Part shown: piece after piece, positions 16,524-26,037 of the stretch
How the letters are laid out: the number at the start of each line of letters is the position of its first letter
How positions within the stretch are numbered: the first letter of the stretch is position 1
Origin: Arenicellaceae bacterium
Lineage (GTDB): Bacteria > Pseudomonadota > Gammaproteobacteria > Arenicellales > Arenicellaceae
Direction of reading: 5' to 3'
DNA length: 57,640 nucleotides
Assembly (NCBI GenBank): GCA_029246505.1
Contig: JAQWNC010000022.1
Location: 1-57,640 of the forward strand
Position numbers and translations under genes: made by a program
Notes under the pieces: model-generated
Databases searched by the model: none
Told to the model about the DNA's origin: nothing
The model's input: the letters and a program-made list of their open reading frames with translations, nothing else

Positions 16524-19238
16524 TTAAAAGTTATATCCAAGCTGGAGGCCAAATTCTCTAGGCCGTCTCTTAAATGCCAGCCACGTGCCATTATTAGGTG
16601 GGGCTTTTGTCGGATTGGCTTGATCTATATACAAGTTACCTGGCTGTGTGCGCAAGGGTTCATCATTATTAGTTAAATTATTAACGAACAATCGAATATT
16701 CCAATTCTCATTACGCATATTAGCTGACACGTTCACTGTAGCAACGGGAACACGCTCTAGATAGTTCAATTGATCTTCATAGAACGAACCTTTATAACGA
16801 ATATCTGCTCTCAAGCTTGTTTGCAGCCCAAATATATCGTCAGGTAGATCCGCAGTAATATTTAGCATTGCGCTAACCGGTGACTGTCTAGGTATCCACT
16901 TACCATCGGCTACTGCACATGCACTCTCCACCCCATCTTTTTCAGGCGTCAAAATCGGGCTTGGGCGGCCGCCACCACCGCCAGCGCCACCAGGCGCATC
17001 CCGATAGTTTGGACCTTGGATAGTACAATAGTCAGAATACTTGGATGAGCTTAGAGTTAAGTATCCACCGACCTGCCAGATGTCACTAATCGAATAAGTG
17101 CCATCTATCTCGATACCATACATTTCGGCATCACCCTGATTAAGCCAAGAACGTTCTCCAGTGAAGGTAGTCCACTGGGACTCATTCCACCCGTTTGGGT
17201 TGTCATCTTCCCAGCTCAGGTTTTCCGCACCAATAATGTTTTCATACTTCATAAAGTATAATGAAGCGTTCAATTGGCCCCGTCCATCGGCAAAAGAGCC
17301 TTTAGTACCGATCTCGAAATTGGTGAGTTTTTCTTCTTTGTAGGTTTTGAAATTTGATGCATCGTAGTCGACTGCAGGGAAATGCACACCATCCGCACCA
17401 TTGTAGGTAATGCCGTCTTCAGGGTGAGCTAGCTGGCCACTGGCTACTAGCATAGCCTGAATGTTACCCGGATCCGACATCGCAGTGTTTACACCGGCTG
17501 GGTTGTTACCGACAGACACCTGTCCATATACAGTACGGCCGTCGTTCACCGAGTGAGTAAGCGCGACGCGTGGCAAAAATGCGGTGGTTGATGAGCAAAG
17601 CTTAATATTAGCTCCTTTTTTGTCTTGTCCACACACCTCATCCGTTTGATAGCGGCCTTCAAAAGATAAGGTAGTCGCATCGGCTATATCGTATTGCACA
17701 CCAAAAGAGGCACCAATGTTTGACGCCACTTCAGTGATGGTAATACCTGGAAACGGATTTACCGGCGAGCCGTTCGGTAGCTTGAGGTTATGATATTGTG
17801 GCAGTGCGCCGCCAGCTTGGTATACCTGCTGCTGAAGGTCATATTCATAATAGGCGCCGCTTAAAGTGTAGCGCAGCTTTTCTTCAGCTGATGATATCCA
17901 TCGGGTTTCTAAGTACGTTTCTTTCGTGGTGTTGGTTACATGCATGACTTGGACGTTCATATTTAGCGCAGCCCGCATAGTCATCATGTTGACCACGAAT
18001 ACAGCATTTGTAGCGTTATTATCCCATTCTTGGAAAAAGTCATAACCCTCATCGGTCTTCATGCCCAAGACTTGCAATAGGCCATCACCAATTTCAAAGT
18101 TTAGTTCACCTGTAATACGTTTTCTGTCAAGTTCATACATGTTCCCAAAATCTGAAGGGGAATTGTTAAGTATCGCTTGTTCATAAGTTGTACCATCGCT
18201 CAGGGTTTGGGCGAGATACTCACTAGAAGATACAGAACCGTTCATGTTGCTATCGGCCATCCTGGCTGCTGCTGTATAATAACCAATATTTGCATCGTAC
18301 TGGGCTAGAAAGGTGGACAGCGGGTCAGAATTACGAGGAAAACCGCCGGTTGGTATTGAGGAATCGCAATTCCAGGCGCCTGCTGGCTGTTCTATGTCAA
18401 TGCCCATTGAGAAGCTCCAGATACCAGAGCCACCGCCGCAAGTGTTAGGGTCCACCATTACACCAGGCCCAGTCGAGTCCTCTGTTCTTAAACGATTGTA
18501 CGTAATTTCGCCGTACATGGCTTCACTAAATTCAAAATTTATCTTTGTGCTCAAGGCATCTGTCTTTTGTTGAGAAATTTTCTGCCCATCGGTTGCTGTC
18601 CATTCACTCGGGCCTTGGTTGTCGCCTTTTACATAGGAGACTCGATAGCCAAGGTTGTCTGAGAGTGGGCCGGAGAGCACTACGCCTGCTTCGGTCTGGT
18701 TTAAGTCGGTTACCTGTAGCTGAACTTTACCTTCAAATTCTTCTGCAGAGTCCGTGGTCACATAGTTAATTGCGCCGGCAAAGGTAGATCGACCAAACGC
18801 CGCACTTTGTGGGCCGCGGTATACTTCAACGGCGTCAACACCTGCAAACTGCAAGTTTCCTTGACCTCCCTGCATTGGCATACCGTCAACGAAAGAAGCA
18901 ACTTTTTGTTGGTTATTTGCACGCAGATTTGATTGTACGCCGCGAATACCAGGGTTATTAGCGTTCCGCGTGCCACGGTAGTTGCTATAGTCAAGACCAG
19001 GCGTTCCTGCGAATAAGTCATCTTGATTAATTATGCCCTGATCTTCCAAGGCTTGTGCGCTCCAAACCGATATTGATACTGGAACATCGATCAGATTCTC
19101 TGCACGTTTTCGGCCAGTAACTAGAATTTCTTCAAGGCCAACAGCTTGCTGACCTTCGGTTTGTGCTACCACCATTGTTGATGGTAATGAAAGAATTGCA
19201 AAACCAACAGCAACCCCCAAACTTTGAATAAATCTCAT
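16524..19238 (-). CDS. TonB-dependent receptor
   Basis: 904 residues from the ATG at MRFIQSLGVAVGF, chosen because GAGAGGAAAAT lies directly before it; a longer frame adds eleven unlikely residues. Signal peptide ends STMVVAQ, then TonB box/plug start LEEILVTGRKRAENL, plug landmarks PGIRGVQSN, VEVYRGPQSAAFGRSTFAGA, and a 22-strand barrel ending REFGLQLGYNF with terminal Phe. These outer-membrane proteins import scarce ligands with TonB energy. The architecture resembles receptors usually assigned to small organic or terpenoid-type substrates in marine gammaproteobacteria, but no substrate can be read from sequence. Confidence 0.9.
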   Translation of the reverse strand: MRFIQSLGVAVGFAILSLPSTMVVAQTEGQQAVGLEEILVTGRKRAENLIDVPVSISVWSAQALEDQGIINQDDLFAGTPGLDYSNYRGTRNANNPGIRGVQSNLRANNQQKVASFVDGMPMQGGQGNLQFAGVDAVEVYRGPQSAAFGRSTFAGAINYVTTDSAEEFEGKVQLQVTDLNQTEAGVVLSGPLSDNLGYRVSYVKGDNQGPSEWTATDGQKISQQKTDALSTKINFEFSEAMYGEITYNRLRTEDSTGPGVMVDPNTCGGGSGIWSFSMGIDIEQPAGAWNCDSSIPTGGFPRNSDPLSTFLAQYDANIGYYTAAARMADSNMNGSVSSSEYLAQTLSDGTTYEQAILNNSPSDFGNMYELDRKRITGELNFEIGDGLLQVLGMKTDEGYDFFQEWDNNATNAVFVVNMMTMRAALNMNVQVMHVTNTTKETYLETRWISSAEEKLRYTLSGAYYEYDLQQQVYQAGGALPQYHNLKLPNGSPVNPFPGITITEVASNIGASFGVQYDIADATTLSFEGRYQTDEVCGQDKKGANIKLCSSTTAFLPRVALTHSVNDGRTVYGQVSVGNNPAGVNTAMSDPGNIQAMLVASGQLAHPEDGITYNGADGVHFPAVDYDASNFKTYKEEKLTNFEIGTKGSFADGRGQLNASLYFMKYENIIGAENLSWEDDNPNGWNESQWTTFTGERSWLNQGDAEMYGIEIDGTYSISDIWQVGGYLTLSSSKYSDYCTIQGPNYRDAPGGAGGGGGRPSPILTPEKDGVESACAVADGKWIPRQSPVSAMLNITADLPDDIFGLQTSLRADIRYKGSFYEDQLNYLERVPVATVNVSANMRNENWNIRLFVNNLTNNDEPLRTQPGNLYIDQANPTKAPPNNGTWLAFKRRPREFGLQLGYNF

Positions 19239-19409
19239 ATTTTCCTCTCTCAGTGAATTTAAATACATCAATTTTTATGTAGTTATTTTCTAACCTTAGC
19301 TGCATTATTAAGTAATTGCAATAAATTAAGTCAGTGATTCCTCAATAGCCATATGCCTTTAATGAGGTTTACTTAATTGGACTTAAGTATCAAAGCGCCG
19401 GAATGCAAA

Positions 19410-19555
19410 ACAAAAAAGCCCGGGCTTTAATATTACGCGAAGATTTTAGAAGTTATATACAACTTGAATCCTTACCTCTATTTAGGTCGGGTTGGCCTTA
19501 ATGTCCCAGCCAGCTGCCTATTTACTCTAAAAATTATCCAGGTGTGTTTAGTCTG
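19410..19555 (-). pseudogene. Decayed 3' end of a second TonB receptor with its terminator
   Basis: Minus strand ends IEVRIQVVYNF and a stop at 19446-19448, the canonical last strand of a TonB receptor, preceded after an in-frame stop by AAGWDIKANPT, which aligns with WLAFKRRP of the intact gene's end. Upstream DNA (around 19530-19555) also matches the 3' coding part of the gene at 16524. A loopless palindrome AAAGCCCGGGCTTT (19415-19428) followed by T's on the minus strand corresponds to the terminator at 16472. It appears to be the eroded end of an older tandem copy. Confidence 0.6.
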
Positions 19556-19816
19556 ATCGCTGTAATGCGCCGACATAAGTATGTTATGTTCGATTGCGGC
19601 TATGCAATTGAGGTAACTCGAATTTCAGATTGTGATGACAGCGCTATGTATTCTTATTTTTGATAGCACACGATGCGTTTATGGATACCGTAAGAGGGGC
19701 ACATAGCTGTTAGACCTTTTTTGGTCTCCTAATGTAGTTGTCAAATCTACTAGTGCGACGTTGCTTAAACCTTAAAATGGGGTTACAGTATCGCCCGAAT
19801 ATGTTTTTCGCTGTTT

Positions 19817-19833
19817 TTACAACAGTGTTGTAA
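19817..19833. promoter_or_regulatory. Perfect 17-bp palindrome, candidate operator
   Basis: TTACAACA-G-TGTTGTAA is a perfect inverted repeat around one base, 165-180 bp upstream of the TonB receptor at 19998. A further half site, TTAAACAACA, follows at about 19837. Size and symmetry fit a dimeric TetR/GntR-type repressor site. An additional small hairpin AGACC-T6-GGTCT is at 19712-19727. The rest of 19,556-19,997 holds no gene I can recognise. Confidence 0.5.
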
Positions 19834-19997
19834 CACTTAAACAACATAAATGATGGCCTCTATAGCGCCACATTCAATATTATGTGTTGTTACTTAGTGA
19901 AGGAGAGAAGAAGCGCGGGTGTATACTAAAATATAGAGTTTTTGGTATCACCAACTGCAATGTTGCAGAGAAAATTGTTTTAACTAGGAGTATTTTT

Positions 19998-22397
19998 ATG
20001 AGTATTAAATCAAAATCGTCGCTGGGTAGAAAAGTTCTATTAAGCACGGTAGGTACAGCTATGCTGTATATACCAATTCAACAATCATTTGCACAGCTTG
20101 AAGAGATTGTTGTTACTTCACGTCGCTACGAGGAAAGCATCACTGATGCACCACTCGCAGTTGCGGTAATGGATGTTGACTATTTGCAATCAAATCGAAT
20201 AGACAGTATCCAAGACATTCTTGAGTTAACCCCTGGTTCTACATGGGGTCAATTTACAAAGGCACAGCCTGCACTGACAATGCGTGGTATTAGTGGAGGC
20301 AACTTCGGTAACTCTAGCCTCGAATCTACTGTTCAGGTGGTCTATGATGGTGTGCCAGCAACTAAAGCATTTATGCTGACTTTACCTGTATACGATCTGG
20401 ATCGTGTAGAAGTTATGCGTGGCCCGCAGGGCACAACCTTTGGCCGAAACGCTACACTAGGACTCATGCACTTTGTTTCTGCTCGTCCTAGCCAAGAAAC
20501 TTCAGGTTCTCTGCAGCTGAGCGCTGGTTCTCTAGACCTGATGGCTACTACTGGTCATTACAATACTGCTCTATCTGATACTCTTTCCGGACGTATCGCG
20601 TGGAACTATCAAGATACAGCCGGCACGATGGAAGATGCTAACACCGGAAAAACTCTTGAGGGTTCAGAAAATAAATCCGTTCGAGCTTCTTTACTTTATG
20701 AGCCTAGCGATGATTTCAGTGCGTATCTAAAGGCAGAGATCATTCAGGATGATGAGATGCCAACAGTTCGAAGAGGTCGTGAATGTGTAGGAAACTGGCT
20801 TAACCCCGGCGCTGCCTGGGGTGGTTATAGCGATAAGTGCGACCCCTTTACTGCGTTACAAGACGATACTCGTGAATGGCGCGTTACCCGCGACATTGTA
20901 TTAGCAACTACAGAGCTCGTTTGGAGTGTTGGTGATGGTCTAACAGTCACTTCGCTTAGTGGCTTTCAAGATGGTCAGCACGACAGTATGCAAGATGCTT
21001 TTGGTACGCCATTTTCAATTCGTGATCAGGGAGTGACTAACGATGCTCAGGTTGTTTCGACAGAACTGCGAATCGATAACAGTGCGACTGGTAACCGACT
21101 TACTTGGTTGGCTGGCGTTTCTATTCTGAAAGATGAAGAAAGACGAGTGGAAACAAACATTGGTGGCGCTAACCGTGGGAACTGTAACCTTATGGGTTGT
21201 AGTAGACCTGCATGGACATTGATACAGGACATGGCTTCAGAAACTGACTCTTTGGGGCTCTTCGGCGAATTAAACTTTGATTTGACCGAGCGGCTGGCGT
21301 TGAGTGTAGGTGGTCGTTATTCTGATGAATCACGAACCATGGACTGGAATCTACAGGGTTATGGAAATAAAGGCGGTCTTAGCGGTGTGGGCTTCGGCAA
21401 TCCAGGACGATACTGTAACGCGAATATTGTAAATGGCGTATGCGGTACTGCAGCAGCTCCGATGGGCTTTGAAGCGAATGTCGCTCGAGACTGGGACAAC
21501 TTTTCGGGCAAAGTTAGTTTGTCTTACCAGCTTAACGACAACAGCAACATATACGCTCTTTACTCCGAAGGCTTCAAGGCTGGTGGCTTCCAGAATGATG
21601 CGCGCCATCTTCAGGCCTTTATGCTCCCTATCGATTCTGAGGAAGTTACAAATTGGGAATTGGGTTGGAAAGGCGCCTATGATCGGGCGATCTTTGCGGT
21701 TACTCTCTTCAAAATGGATCAAGCAAACGCGCAAGTTGGTAACCAAGTTGCCGTGGGCACATCTGGTAACGCAAACGTAATCAGTAATCAACCGGGCCAA
21801 AACAATCAAGGTCTTGAGCTCGAGGGTACGTTTGCTTTAGCTGATAACCTTACGGTTGGTGCTAGCGCCGCGTTCTACGACGTGGAAATGGGAGAAGGTT
21901 CAACCACTGGTGTTACATTTGACAATGCCTCCGGGGCTATCCAGCAGTCTGGTGAAAATATTTCCGGCATGCGCCCGAATAACTCACCTTCTCGTACTGC
22001 AGCACTCTGGGCCGCTTATGTCTGGGATTTACAGAGTGGTGCGTCCATTAGACTTCGTGGAAACTGGACTCATCGAAGTGATATGTGGGCTGCTTCGGGT
22101 ATTGCGAATCGCGATGGTTTAACCATCGCCGGTGATGGTCCGATGTATTTACGTCCCGAGCTTAATAAGTTTGGTTTTAACCTTACGTGGACTTCGCCTA
22201 GTGATGATATGAGCCTAGAGTTATGGGGCAAAAACCTTGACAATAATCCAGACTATATCAACTTCGGTCCAGGGATTGGGTCTATTTTTGGTAAGGGACA
22301 AGCTGGACCCCTTGGTAATCAAGTTCGATCTCGTCCGGTTGGTACTACTGGTCGGCGTCAAGTCGGTCTTACCGCTCGATTTAATTGGGGTGGTTAA
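19998..22397 (+). CDS. TonB-dependent receptor
   Basis: 799 residues from the ATG preceded by TAGGAGTATTTTT; an in-frame start 114 bp upstream lacks a signal peptide and is less likely. Signal peptide (VLLSTVGTAMLYIPIQQSFA), TonB box/plug start LEEIVVTSRRYEESITDAPL, plug landmarks MRGISGGNFG and VEVMRGPQGTTFGRNATLG, then the barrel with typical LSVGGRYSDESR and FKAGGFQND elements and the closing RRQVGLTARFNW. Outer-membrane, TonB-energised import; ligand unknown. A terminator follows directly, so it is a single-gene unit divergent from the receptor at 16524. Confidence 0.9.
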   Translation: MSIKSKSSLGRKVLLSTVGTAMLYIPIQQSFAQLEEIVVTSRRYEESITDAPLAVAVMDVDYLQSNRIDSIQDILELTPGSTWGQFTKAQPALTMRGISGGNFGNSSLESTVQVVYDGVPATKAFMLTLPVYDLDRVEVMRGPQGTTFGRNATLGLMHFVSARPSQETSGSLQLSAGSLDLMATTGHYNTALSDTLSGRIAWNYQDTAGTMEDANTGKTLEGSENKSVRASLLYEPSDDFSAYLKAEIIQDDEMPTVRRGRECVGNWLNPGAAWGGYSDKCDPFTALQDDTREWRVTRDIVLATTELVWSVGDGLTVTSLSGFQDGQHDSMQDAFGTPFSIRDQGVTNDAQVVSTELRIDNSATGNRLTWLAGVSILKDEERRVETNIGGANRGNCNLMGCSRPAWTLIQDMASETDSLGLFGELNFDLTERLALSVGGRYSDESRTMDWNLQGYGNKGGLSGVGFGNPGRYCNANIVNGVCGTAAAPMGFEANVARDWDNFSGKVSLSYQLNDNSNIYALYSEGFKAGGFQNDARHLQAFMLPIDSEEVTNWELGWKGAYDRAIFAVTLFKMDQANAQVGNQVAVGTSGNANVISNQPGQNNQGLELEGTFALADNLTVGASAAFYDVEMGEGSTTGVTFDNASGAIQQSGENISGMRPNNSPSRTAALWAAYVWDLQSGASIRLRGNWTHRSDMWAASGIANRDGLTIAGDGPMYLRPELNKFGFNLTWTSPSDDMSLELWGKNLDNNPDYINFGPGIGSIFGKGQAGPLGNQVRSRPVGTTGRRQVGLTARFNWGG

Positions 22398-22440
22398 TGT
22401 TGGAATTGTAGTGCTTGGTTAATTAGCCAGCGCTACGAGA

Positions 22441-22468
22441 AAAGGGACTCGAAAGGGTCCCTTTTTTT
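22441..22468 (+). terminator. Rho-independent terminator
   Basis: AAAGGGAC-TCGAAAGG-GTCCCTTT followed by further T's, 44 bp past the TonB receptor stop. Perfect 8-bp stem. Confidence 0.9.
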
Positions 22469-22695
22469 ATGCGTAAATTACATGTATCAGCAAGTAACAT
22501 CACAAATTGGCTAGTGTTGAGTCTGCACCACACGGTTTATACTTGGACGTCATAGTTTGCTATATAGCTAGCTGGCAATTTGAACAAAGCCACCTCGCAA
22601 AAAGACAATAGTTATGCAAACATTCACGCACGTGCCAATTTTGGCGCACTTTTTTAGTAATATTAAAATAATATAAACTGGAGGATAAGAGAATA

Positions 22696-23988
22696 ATGAA
22701 TTATCGTTTATCTAAGACCACTGTTTTTTTAAGCAGTGTCGGAATGATTGGTTTACTAGGAACGTCGCTGGCATCAGCACAGGAACACGAGACTCCATCT
22801 ATTGCTGCGGTTGCCGGCCAACAAGGTGGGCAAGACATAACCGGCCCTTACGATGTCGTGGCCGATTGGCCAAAAGATATCTCTGAACTACCTGGGCACG
22901 AAGAGTGGACCTGGGGGGCCGGGCAAAGTGTATTCGCCGAAAGCCCTGATCGCGTTTTTGTATTGCAACGTGGTGAGTTACCTCAAGTTGACCGACCAGA
23001 GCGTCGGCCAATATTTGACGTTGGTCCGAGCATTTATTTCCCGATCGGACGATTACCGTGGCGTGATGCTACTGCATCCAGCCTACCGTCTAACGGTGGT
23101 GCGGGATCGTTGGCTGAAGAAGGTTTGACCCAATGGGAAGAAAACGGTGGCCGCATGGGCGTCGACGCTCGCTGGGAGCACTGTATTGTTGTGATAGACC
23201 GGGAAGGTGAAATTATCGAAGCTTGGACTCAATGGGATGATATGTTGCAGCGGCCCCATTTTGTTGCGATTAGCCCGTATGACCCTGAAAAGCATGTTTG
23301 GGTAGTTGATGACCACAAACACGTGATTCATAAGTTCACTAATGATGGCACAGAGCTCGTACAGTCCATAGGTACCTATGGAGAGCTTGGTGATGATGAG
23401 ACACATTTCAATCGGCCTTCTTTTATGGCCTGGATGCCCGACGGTAGCTTTTTTGTAGCTGACGGCTATAACGGCAACCGTGTAGTGAAGTTTGATAAAG
23501 ACGGAAATTATGTTCTCTCTTGGGGAGAGCGGTCTGATCGTTCGCGTAGTGACACAAGGCCGAATTACTTTCACAACGTTCACGGTATTGCCACGCACCC
23601 TGAGACCAACCGCGTTTTTGTGAATGATCGTTACAATCATCGTGTGCAGGTTTTTGATACCGATGGCAATTTCCTTGAACAGTGGAGCTTTGGCCCTGCG
23701 CCGTCTGATGTGCATCTATTCGATATATCTGCCGATGGCTATCTTTGGGCCGCAGACAGAGGCACGAACAAGATCCTTAAGTATGACCTTGATGGCAATT
23801 TCTTGTACTCCTGGGGAACCTGGGGTGACTTCCCGGGTGGTATGTGGGGTGTGCATGGTATGAGTGTCGATCAGGAAGGTAATTTCTATATCGCAGAAGT
23901 AGATAATGGCGGTGTTCAGAAATTCTCACCTCGGCCTGACGCCAATCCTGACTTTCTATTTGGTCAGCCGGTACGCGACGCCTGGTAA
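22696..23988 (+). CDS. Secreted NHL-repeat beta-propeller protein
   Basis: 430 residues, signal peptide ending SLASAQ. Repeated units of the form 'DGxxxVxD..NxRVxxFDxxGxxxxxWG' occur between about 160 and 420: KHVWVVDDHKHVIHKFTNDG, GSFFVADGYNGNRVVKFDKD, NRVFVNDRYNHRVQVFDTDG, GYLWAADRGTNKILKYDLDG and NFYIAEVDNGGVQKFS. These form a six-bladed NHL propeller like that of peptidyl-hydroxyglycine lyases, though catalytic function is not implied. GGAGGATAAGAG precedes the ATG. A paralogue is at 26038-27267. It may bind or process a ligand imported through the adjacent receptors. Confidence 0.82.
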   Translation: MNYRLSKTTVFLSSVGMIGLLGTSLASAQEHETPSIAAVAGQQGGQDITGPYDVVADWPKDISELPGHEEWTWGAGQSVFAESPDRVFVLQRGELPQVDRPERRPIFDVGPSIYFPIGRLPWRDATASSLPSNGGAGSLAEEGLTQWEENGGRMGVDARWEHCIVVIDREGEIIEAWTQWDDMLQRPHFVAISPYDPEKHVWVVDDHKHVIHKFTNDGTELVQSIGTYGELGDDETHFNRPSFMAWMPDGSFFVADGYNGNRVVKFDKDGNYVLSWGERSDRSRSDTRPNYFHNVHGIATHPETNRVFVNDRYNHRVQVFDTDGNFLEQWSFGPAPSDVHLFDISADGYLWAADRGTNKILKYDLDGNFLYSWGTWGDFPGGMWGVHGMSVDQEGNFYIAEVDNGGVQKFSPRPDANPDFLFGQPVRDAW

Positions 23989-24045
23989 CACTTCTATCTT
24001 TACGAATTGCGCTTTAAACGCATAAATGAAAGCATTTGATTATTG

Positions 24046-24072
24046 AACGGGCCCTTCAAAGGGCCCGTTTTC
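24046..24072. terminator. Bidirectional terminator between convergent genes
   Basis: AAACGGGCCC-TTTGAA-GGGCCCGTTT (read on the minus strand), an essentially perfect stem with T or A tails on both sides, placed between the NHL gene ending at 23988 and the DUF6152 gene ending at 24140. Confidence 0.9.
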
Positions 24073-24139
24073 TATTATAGCCGCAATGGCTCAGGGATTA
24101 GCGGAAGAAGGTTTTGAAACGGTACTAAGAGGCTGTAAG

Positions 24140-24526
24140 CTACTCAAGAGTTTCCCTAAGCGAAACGTCGGTACCATCAGGTAGCACCATTTTTCGGATC
24201 ACCATTGCTTTGCCTTCGTTTCTCGCGGTAAATCCGGTAAAAGTCACTTTATCACCTGGTTGGAGGGAGTTTTTGGTCCAGCCCCCTCGCGCCATGCGAT
24301 TAGGGGCGGTTAATTCTCCATGCCAATGCTGAACCTCGCCATTGGCGTCGGTAAAGTCAAACATCACTTGTACATGTGGGTTGATAAAACGAAATTCTGT
24401 AATAGTCGCTTTAACTTCCAACAAATCATTTGTGTATGCGGCTCTGCCATGATGAGCAGTAGCGGAGTTTCCAGATAGCAACACAATCAGACCGGTTAAC
24501 AAAGAGGTATATATTTTGACTCGCAT
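24140..24526 (-). CDS. DUF6152 secreted protein (single domain)
   Basis: 128 residues: signal peptide ending SATA, directly followed by HHGRAAY, then EFRFINPHVQVMF, GEVQHWHGELTAPNRMARGG and VLPDGTDVSL. The predicted mature protein starts with His-His and carries the constant NPH. The family function is unknown to me. It closes the operon 26038 > 25522 > 24670 > 24140, in which a very similar DUF6152 copy (25522) lies on the other side of a domain B gene. TGGAGCAC precedes the ATG. Confidence 0.8.
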   Translation of the reverse strand: MRVKIYTSLLTGLIVLLSGNSATAHHGRAAYTNDLLEVKATITEFRFINPHVQVMFDFTDANGEVQHWHGELTAPNRMARGGWTKNSLQPGDKVTFTGFTARNEGKAMVIRKMVLPDGTDVSLRETLE

Positions 24527-24669
24527 TGGTGTGTGCTCCAGTTTTTATTTACTCGACTTTACCCTGACGTGTATACCAAATGTCGGGGTTAGTGTGGTAG
24601 CGAGCGGAGAATGAAGTAGTTTGAAATCTACTCCACTCTATTATCCTATTAGCATCCCAGCCTAATCAT

Positions 24670-25455
24670 CTACTCGTCCAGAAAACTCTCGAACGCGCCA
24701 AAATCAAGGTAGTCGCCGGAACAGCTAATTTCGCTGAGCTCCCAGCTCGGTGGTGCTAATTTGAGGTAATGGGTTTCCGCAACCCATGGCTCAGCTAATG
24801 CGATAGGATCTTCTATTACCACATCGATCTCCAGATTCAGGTTGTCGATGCGGCGAAACGTTTCGGTTACTCGCATCTGGTCACTATGTTGAACACCAGT
24901 TCGGTCCATCCAGGTTCGTTCATCAATACCGACAGTAGTAACCACAAATGTAGTATCGTCTTCCCAGGCACCTACTGAATTCCCCAGCCATAATGCGACC
25001 GGGTCCTCTGGGTTTGCCCGACCATCAGTAAAGATACGACGAATTGTGTGGTCGTACTCATACAGCAAGATGGTTTGCTTTTCGGTATAGACGACCTCAA
25101 ATGGATACGGATGAAAGTAAACTCGGGGAACGCCCGGTGGATAGCATCGCGTGAGGACCGGATCGTTCGTTTCTCCAAGCGCGAACCCTCCTGCATTAGA
25201 GTTTTTCGCGGTATCAAAGCGTTCTTGACCCCAATCAGTGAGTTTTGGTGGTTCGGCGGTCCAGGTGGATCCGCTAAAAAATTTATCGTCGGGTCGGACT
25301 CTAGTCCAAACACCGGTCAGGTCTTTAGTCGGCGCGGGTCCGTTTTCGTACGCTTTTAGCTCCACTGGTTGGCCAGAACCATACTGCGCAAAACCTGTAC
25401 TGAAAAAGCCCAACATAGCAAACAATATGAAACCGACATTTATTAACTGGCGCAT
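24670..25455 (-). CDS. Secreted 'domain B' protein of unknown function
   Basis: 261 residues with signal peptide (LFAMLGFFSTGFAQ). The body shows DLTGVWTRVRPDDKFF, a single Cys-Pro segment (RCYPPGVPRV), HPYPFEVVYTEKQ, RIFTDGRANPEDP, GNSVGAWEDDTTFVV and MRVTETFRR. The same ordered landmarks appear in the gene at 39723 and as the C-terminal half of the DUF6152 fusions at 40565, 41703 and 56595. A small beta-barrel fold is likely; the family name is unknown to me. It sits between two single-domain DUF6152 genes, all downstream of an NHL propeller gene. Confidence 0.7.
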   Translation of the reverse strand: MRQLINVGFILFAMLGFFSTGFAQYGSGQPVELKAYENGPAPTKDLTGVWTRVRPDDKFFSGSTWTAEPPKLTDWGQERFDTAKNSNAGGFALGETNDPVLTRCYPPGVPRVYFHPYPFEVVYTEKQTILLYEYDHTIRRIFTDGRANPEDPVALWLGNSVGAWEDDTTFVVTTVGIDERTWMDRTGVQHSDQMRVTETFRRIDNLNLEIDVVIEDPIALAEPWVAETHYLKLAPPSWELSEISCSGDYLDFGAFESFLDE

Positions 25456-25521
25456 ATACTTATCTCTATTACTTTCATGGTCGAATTAATCGTTGATTGT
25501 ACTTACCCTTACTAGGAGTCA

Positions 25522-25920
25522 TTATGGGGGAAGTATCCCGGCAGACCACGCGGGTGGGCTCGTTCCATCGGACAAAACAATTTCGGTGACTCTTATTGCA
25601 TTACTTCCGTTTCTAGCATGGTCGCCAGAAATTGTTACCTTGTCACCCGGCGTAAGCGTCGTTTTTGTCCAGCCGCCTCTGGAGAGTCTGTTGGGGGCAG
25701 TAATCTCCGCTTTCCAATGCTGAAGCTCCTCATCTTCGCCAATCACATCAAAGTATATTTGTGCGTGAGGATTAATGAATCGAAATTCAGTTATCGTCGC
25801 TTCCAAAGTAATTACGTTACCATCATCATAGGCTGCTCTGCCATGATGGGCAAACGTTGCCGTGCCCATGATCATCAGGCTTAGCCCTGTAACCATGGCA
25901 TTAATAAATTTAGTTCGCAT
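25522..25920 (-). CDS. DUF6152 secreted protein (single domain)
   Basis: 132 residues: signal peptide ending TATFA, then HHGRAAYDDGN, EFRFINPHAQIYFDV, HWKAEITAPNRLSRGGWTKT and EIVLSDGTSPP. Close paralogue of the product of 24140-24526, with the same predicted His-His N-terminus. AAGGGTC precedes the ATG at modest spacing. It follows the NHL gene by 118 bp and precedes the domain B gene by 67 bp on the same strand, suggesting one transcript. Confidence 0.8.
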   Translation of the reverse strand: MRTKFINAMVTGLSLMIMGTATFAHHGRAAYDDGNVITLEATITEFRFINPHAQIYFDVIGEDEELQHWKAEITAPNRLSRGGWTKTTLTPGDKVTISGDHARNGSNAIRVTEIVLSDGTSPPAWSAGILPP

Positions 25921-26037
25921 CAGAAAAGACCCTTTATGTTGTGAATATCGAAGTTCGTAACTTTAAATTTTTTGTACCGATAACGCTTACTTCAGCGCTA
26001 TCGGTACACGGTTTCTCAGTAAAGTAGGCTAGACAAA

